From assembly GCA_013043295.1 (NCBI GenBank), contig JABDOO010000007.1:1-17594 (forward strand): a DNA stretch of 17,594 nt. Direction: 5' to 3'. The notes under the pieces are model-generated. The model made no database searches and had not been told where the DNA came from. It saw only the letters and a list, made by a program, of their open reading frames with translations. Of the stretch, positions 14,592 through 17,594 are shown one piece after another (positions within the stretch are counted from its first letter, which is position 1; every line of letters begins with the position of its first letter). The translations under genes and the position numbers were made by a program. The stretch comes from Candidatus Nitrosopumilus sp. (lineage in GTDB: Archaea; Thermoproteota; Nitrososphaeria; Nitrososphaerales; Nitrosopumilaceae).

Positions 14592-15859
14592 TCCAAATCC
14601 CTCGGATCAGTGATTTTGCCTGTTACTGCAGAGGCTGCGGCAACTAGAGGTGAAGATAGATAGGTTTGGGATTCAACATGTCCCATTCTACCAGGGAAAT
14701 TTCTATTGGTAGTACTGATACAGATTTCATCTTTTGCTAAAACTCCCATATGTGCTCCACAGCAGGCTCCACAAGTTGGTGGCCCTACAGTTACTCCAGC
14801 ATCTAAGAATATTTTCAACAAACCATTTTCCATGGCTCTTTGATAAATTGAAATTGCAGCTGGCAATACTTCAGTTCTAATCTTTACTTTTCTTCCTTTG
14901 AGAATTTTTGCTGCAGCTTCCAAATCTTCGTATTTTGCTCCAGTACAAGAGCCGATGTAAGATTTATCCAACTCAACAGATGGAGCTTCTCTTACAATAC
15001 AGGTGTTGTCTGGTGAAAATGGTTTTGCAATTGTTGGTTCCATTTCAGAACTTTCAAATTCAAAGACTTTGGAATACTCTGCGTCTTCATCACCTTTAAC
15101 CAAATTAAAATTAGTTGCACCTCTTTGAGTTAGATAATCTACAACTTTTTGATCAGGTTCAACTATACCGTTCTTTGCACCAGCTTCGGTAGTCATGTTA
15201 CACAAAGTCAATCTGCTTTCAACAGACATTTCATCAATTCCGCTTCCTCCAAACTGCATTGTTCTATATGCCCCACCATCATTTCCAATTTCTCCAATAA
15301 TTTTTAGAATTAGATCTTTGGCCATTACATGATCAGGCAATTTTCCATTTAGTTTAAAGTAATAAGTTTCAGGTACTTTGAACCAAATTTGACCATTCAA
15401 TAAAACATAAGCAATATCAGTATGTCCCAAGCCACAAGCAAATGCACCTAATGCACCAGTTGTATTTGTGTGGGAATCACCTCCAACATAAACATCGCCG
15501 GGCATTACCATGGCTTCTTCATGAGATATAGTGTGGCAAATTCCATATTGCCCCATTCCATATTTGAAATGCTTTTCAATTCCATAATTTTTTGTAAAGT
15601 TTGATAGTTTTACAATATTTTCAGCAGATGCTTTTTCTGCAGAGGGTACAAAATGATCTTCAGCTACCCAAACTTTTGATGCATCCCATAATTTATCTAC
15701 AGAAATTCCTTGTTTCTTTAATTTATCAAATACCTTAATCACGCCTGGGCCAGAAACATCATGCATCATAACCTTGTCTACCTTGGCAAAAACCACATCA
15801 TCAGGTGAAACAGATGACTTGCCTGCTCCGCGTGCGAGAATCTTCTCCACTATATTCAT
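14588..15859 (-). CDS. Large subunit of archaeal-type 3-isopropylmalate/homoaconitate hydro-lyase
   Basis: The 423-aa length and motifs (VMMHDVSGPGV, GICHTISHEE, GGDSHTNTTGALGAFACGLGHTDIA) place this in the HACN/archaeal LeuC family. Cluster ligands are Cys305 (YIGSCTGAK), Cys363 and Cys366 (PTCGACCGAH). FPGRMGHVESQTYLSSP is the conserved end region. The family includes 3-isopropylmalate dehydratase, homoaconitase (lysine or coenzyme B routes) and methylmalate-type dehydratases. With a bacterial-type LeuCD in the same cluster, a second substrate is likely; lysine synthesis by alpha-aminoadipate is my preferred guess. It heads a four-gene run in which all junctions overlap or are only a base apart. 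ATG at 15859 follows a TATA box by about 26 nt. Confidence 0.9.
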   Translation of the reverse strand: MNIVEKILARGAGKSSVSPDDVVFAKVDKVMMHDVSGPGVIKVFDKLKKQGISVDKLWDASKVWVAEDHFVPSAEKASAENIVKLSNFTKNYGIEKHFKYGMGQYGICHTISHEEAMVMPGDVYVGGDSHTNTTGALGAFACGLGHTDIAYVLLNGQIWFKVPETYYFKLNGKLPDHVMAKDLILKIIGEIGNDGGAYRTMQFGGSGIDEMSVESRLTLCNMTTEAGAKNGIVEPDQKVVDYLTQRGATNFNLVKGDEDAEYSKVFEFESSEMEPTIAKPFSPDNTCIVREAPSVELDKSYIGSCTGAKYEDLEAAAKILKGRKVKIRTEVLPAAISIYQRAMENGLLKIFLDAGVTVGPPTCGACCGAHMGVLAKDEICISTTNRNFPGRMGHVESQTYLSSPLVAAASAVTGKITDPRDLE

Positions 15860-15880
15860 AATGGAAAAAACTAGTTCTAC

Positions 15881-15890
15881 TGATTAAAAG
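15881..15890 (-). promoter_or_regulatory. TATA box of the dehydratase operon
   Basis: The minus strand reads CTTTTAATCA, centred 26 nt before the ATG at 15859. This gives a leaderless transcript through all four dehydratase genes. No attenuator or riboswitch can fit in the 35-bp gap, so control must be at initiation. Confidence 0.5.
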
Positions 15891-15894
15891 CTTT

Positions 15895-16110
15895 TCAGAT
15901 TTTTAGTTTCCCAGAATTTAATCCATCTTTTGCTATACCAAGCAACTCCTCAACAGTACATTCTCTCAAAGACTCAGGCATAGAATCTGCTTCAAAAGAT
16001 TTCAGGGCTCCAATTTTTTTACGGATTAACATTTTGACTATACTAGGGACATTTTCATCATATTTTGAATTAATATGATCTAAAATTTCATCAATTTGGT
16101 CTTGGTTCAT
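15895..16110 (-). CDS. Uncharacterised 71-aa helical protein
   Basis: I do not recognise a family. The protein (MNQDQIDEILDHI...) appears all-helical, with a mixed-charge surface and one cysteine (51), and no membrane segment. A longer frame exists from 16236, but its extra 42 residues are Ser/Asn-rich, antisense to cofE and include a chance hydrophobic stretch. ATG 16110 lies about 27 nt from a TATA box at 16133-16143, which decides the start and predicts a leaderless mRNA. It is transcribed divergently from cofE and in the same direction as the dehydratases, whose promoter lies just behind it. Size and composition suit a small regulatory or subunit-like protein; nothing more can be supported. 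Confidence 0.75.
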   Translation of the reverse strand: MNQDQIDEILDHINSKYDENVPSIVKMLIRKKIGALKSFEADSMPESLRECTVEELLGIAKDGLNSGKLKI

Positions 16111-16132
16111 AACAATAAAAAAGAAATAGAAT

Positions 16133-16143
16133 GTTAAGTATAT
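16133..16143 (-). promoter_or_regulatory. TATA box for the 71-aa gene
   Basis: The minus strand reads AATATACTTAA, centred 27 nt before the ATG at 16110. It lies directly against the GTG start of the divergent cofE. Confidence 0.55.
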
Positions 16144-16144
16144 T

Positions 16145-16921
16145 GTGCAACTAACCGTCTTACCACTATTAGCAGAACGAAAGGAAGAAAAATTTGATGT
16201 ATTTGAGGCATTGTTAGATACATTAGAAAAAAACAATCAAAAATTACAAGATGGAGATGTGCTAGTTATTTCTACAAAATACATCTCAAATTCTCAAGGA
16301 AGAATTGTAGATTTAGAAAAGATTACATCATCAGAAGAAGGTTTGAGGATTTCAAAGATGTATAATCTAAAAGCTGAAATTGCAGAAATTATTGTTAGAG
16401 AATCAGATAAAATTTTTGGTGGAATTGGTGGATTTGTAATTACATCATCAGATAACATTCTAGCCCCAAATGCAGGAATTGACAAATCAAATGCAAGAAA
16501 AGGTAGAGCAATCCTATACCCTACTAATCCATATCAGACAGCAGAAGAAATCAGAAGGAAAATTTTCTTGAAATTTTTCATTCATGTAGGGATAATTCTT
16601 GTAGATAGTAGATTAATGCCTGCAAGAATTGGAACTTCCGGAGTTGCAGTGGCGTGTGCAGGAATTGAACCAGTTTTAGATATGAGGGCAAAAAAAGATC
16701 TTGATGGTAATCCACTAAAAGTTACTTTTCAAGCAGTGGTAGATAACATTGCAACAATTGCCAATTACAAAATGGGTGAAGGTGGTGAATCAAAACCAAT
16801 TGCAATAGTAAGAAACTCAGAAGCTAAACTTACAGATAGAAAGATTAGTCCTTCAGAAATGGCAATATCACCAGATCAGTGTGTCTATGTTAGAGGATTA
16901 TCAAATCCACCTGAACACTAG
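16145..16921 (+). CDS. cofE: Coenzyme F420-0:L-glutamate ligase CofE
   Basis: CofE adds gamma-linked glutamates to F420-0 with GTP, finishing the deazaflavin cofactor. The 258-aa protein has the family's TKYISNSQGRIVDL (residues 40-53), an FGGIGGFVITSSDNILAPNAGID stretch with the glycine-rich and Asn/Asp metal-binding segment, LMPARIGTSGVAVACAGIEP (near 160) and NYKMGEGGESKPIAIVRN. The length matches archaeal CofE without the FbiB-type nitroreductase extension. The start is GTG 16145, and QLTVLPLL gives the expected first strand. The 34-bp divergent gap with the 71-aa gene holds only a weak TATA-like AATAAAAAAG at 16114-16123 for this direction. Confidence 0.92.
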   Translation: MQLTVLPLLAERKEEKFDVFEALLDTLEKNNQKLQDGDVLVISTKYISNSQGRIVDLEKITSSEEGLRISKMYNLKAEIAEIIVRESDKIFGGIGGFVITSSDNILAPNAGIDKSNARKGRAILYPTNPYQTAEEIRRKIFLKFFIHVGIILVDSRLMPARIGTSGVAVACAGIEPVLDMRAKKDLDGNPLKVTFQAVVDNIATIANYKMGEGGESKPIAIVRNSEAKLTDRKISPSEMAISPDQCVYVRGLSNPPEH

Positions 16922-16924
16922 GGA

Positions 16925-16930
16925 TTTTTT
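16925..16930 (+). terminator. T-tract after cofE
   Basis: T6 three bases after the cofE stop, a possible archaeal intrinsic terminator. There is no hairpin. Confidence 0.3.
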
Positions 16931-16937
16931 GGTTCTG

Positions 16938-16947
16938 CTTTAAATAG
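16938..16947 (+). promoter_or_regulatory. TATA box for the tail-anchored protein gene
   Basis: CTTTAAATAG, with core TTTAAATA, is centred 26 nt before the ATG at 16969. It shows that this gene is expressed separately from cofE as a leaderless transcript. Confidence 0.6.
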
Positions 16948-16968
16948 AGGTATTTTGGTGAAAAAATA

Positions 16969-17523
16969 ATGGAGTATCTTACCACATATCCAAAGACAGT
17001 TTCATTTTTTGATGGACTAAAACACAAAATTGATGTTGACAATAAACATGGGGTAGAGCAACTTCATATCGTAGTAAAGAAAAGTTTTGAAGAATTAATG
17101 AAAATCTTTACTGAAGAGGGATTCACCAAAGTAAAACTTGAACACAAGCAACCAGGACAAATTGGAAGCGGTCTTAATTTAAAATTAAAAAAACCATGGG
17201 AGATGCACATTAGAATGGTTGATCTAAAAAAAGGATTAATTGGTATTCATGCAGAAGTCGAAGTCTCAAGAGATTATCTTCAACATTTATTCTCACAGAG
17301 AACTCCAGTGGTTTACGAAGTAGAGGCAATTCTAAAAAAATATCAGGTAGAGTATAGTTTTTGGCATGATAAAATTAAAAAGAATGTTAATGCCATTGTA
17401 GATAATTATAAAGTCAAACTTGCAACACCGAGCATTCCAGTTTTTGCATGGAAACCAATGTTATTTGTAATTGGAACAATTGCTGCATTTTATGGTTGGA
17501 AATATTTTAACACAATCTGGTAA
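16969..17523 (+). CDS. Uncharacterised tail-anchored membrane protein (184 aa)
   Basis: No known family is recognised. The soluble part (1-155) looks like an alpha/beta domain with strands such as VEQLHIVVKKS and LIGIHAEVEVS. It contains GFTKVKLEHKQPGQIGSGLNL, a loop rich in Gly and charged residues. The C-terminus has one hydrophobic helix (about 158-180, PVFAWKPMLFVIGTIAAFYGWKY region split by aromatic residues) and only four residues after it, so the protein is probably anchored in the cytoplasmic membrane with its bulk in the cytoplasm. There is no N-terminal signal. ATG 16969 is well supported by the TATA box. It is convergent with the next gene, with a 2-bp gap. Confidence 0.8.
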   Translation: MEYLTTYPKTVSFFDGLKHKIDVDNKHGVEQLHIVVKKSFEELMKIFTEEGFTKVKLEHKQPGQIGSGLNLKLKKPWEMHIRMVDLKKGLIGIHAEVEVSRDYLQHLFSQRTPVVYEVEAILKKYQVEYSFWHDKIKKNVNAIVDNYKVKLATPSIPVFAWKPMLFVIGTIAAFYGWKYFNTIW

Positions 17524-17525
17524 AT

Positions 17526-17594
17526 TTAGACGCCCAGACTTTCTGCTTTAGTCATTTCCAGAAATACCTTATCCCCAACTGATAGACTCATCTC
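17526..17594 (-). CDS. C-terminal end of an unidentified gene (partial)
   Basis: The minus strand is open from the window edge for 22 codons to a TAA at 17526-17528, ending VGDKVFLEMTKAESLGV. It is the only minus frame without a stop and has a natural amphipathic pattern. The fragment is too short to name, and its 5' end lies beyond the window. Confidence 0.45.
   Translation of the reverse strand, partial: EMSLSVGDKVFLEMTKAESLGV

Noticed and set aside
16111..16236. N-terminal extension of the 71-aa protein, with a hydrophobic stretch that mimics a membrane helix
   Set aside because: It is antisense to the start of cofE, low-complexity Ser/Asn-rich, and contains the TATA box that serves ATG 16110.

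Overview
The window is about 17.6 kb of AT-rich archaeal chromosome. Several features point to an ammonia-oxidising Thaumarchaeote (Nitrososphaerota), most likely of the Nitrosopumilus type. The proteins are archaeal or eukaryote-like: exosome Rrp4/Rrp41/Rrp42, SBDS, Pcc1, prefoldin beta, eL43, eL18, Rpo3, Nob1 and a helicase-less XPF nuclease. F420 ligase CofE is present, base composition is low in GC, and start codons often lie about 26 nt downstream of a TATA-like box, which implies leaderless mRNAs. The species assignment is inference. No rRNA, tRNA, CRISPR array, IS element or phage gene is visible, and no gene-free gap exceeds about 100 bp.

Layout. 1-801 (-) is a truncated membrane glycosyltransferase. 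853-1800 (-) is a large ferredoxin. 1837-2995 (-) is a rhodanese sulfurtransferase with a small partner gene. 3086-4370 (+) is NAD kinase overlapping Nob1. 4460-4720 (-) is a very basic histone-H1-like small protein. 4815-5498 (-) is the XPF nuclease. 5552-9341 (-) is a compact RNA-processing and ribosome cluster read as SBDS, Rrp4, Rrp41, Rrp42, eL43, Pcc1 and prefoldin beta. 9402-12119 (+) is the divergent Rpo3-eL18-uL13-uS9 group followed by a nucleotidyltransferase. 12097-15859 (-) holds two complete two-subunit dehydratases of the aconitase superfamily in tandem. 15895-16110 (-) is a small unknown gene divergent from cofE (16145-16921, +). A tail-anchored unknown protein (16969-17523, +) and the 3' end of another minus-strand gene close the window.

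How it works together. The central 8 kb is a growth-related block in two divergent arms from an extremely short shared promoter region at 9342-9401. One arm makes the RNA exosome, a ribosome maturation factor and the tRNA-modification subunit Pcc1. The other makes an RNA polymerase subunit and three ribosomal proteins. The 12-16 kb block makes two hydro-lyases for branched 2-oxoacid chain chemistry: leucine, and probably a second pathway such as alpha-aminoadipate/lysine. Most of the region is ordinary core genome and I see no convincing novel defence or mobile system. The most unusual items are the paired dehydratases, the ferredoxin with a large unknown N-terminal domain, the H1-like protein with a palindrome over its promoter, the Rpb3-like cysteine loop in Rpo3, and several uncharacterised small proteins.
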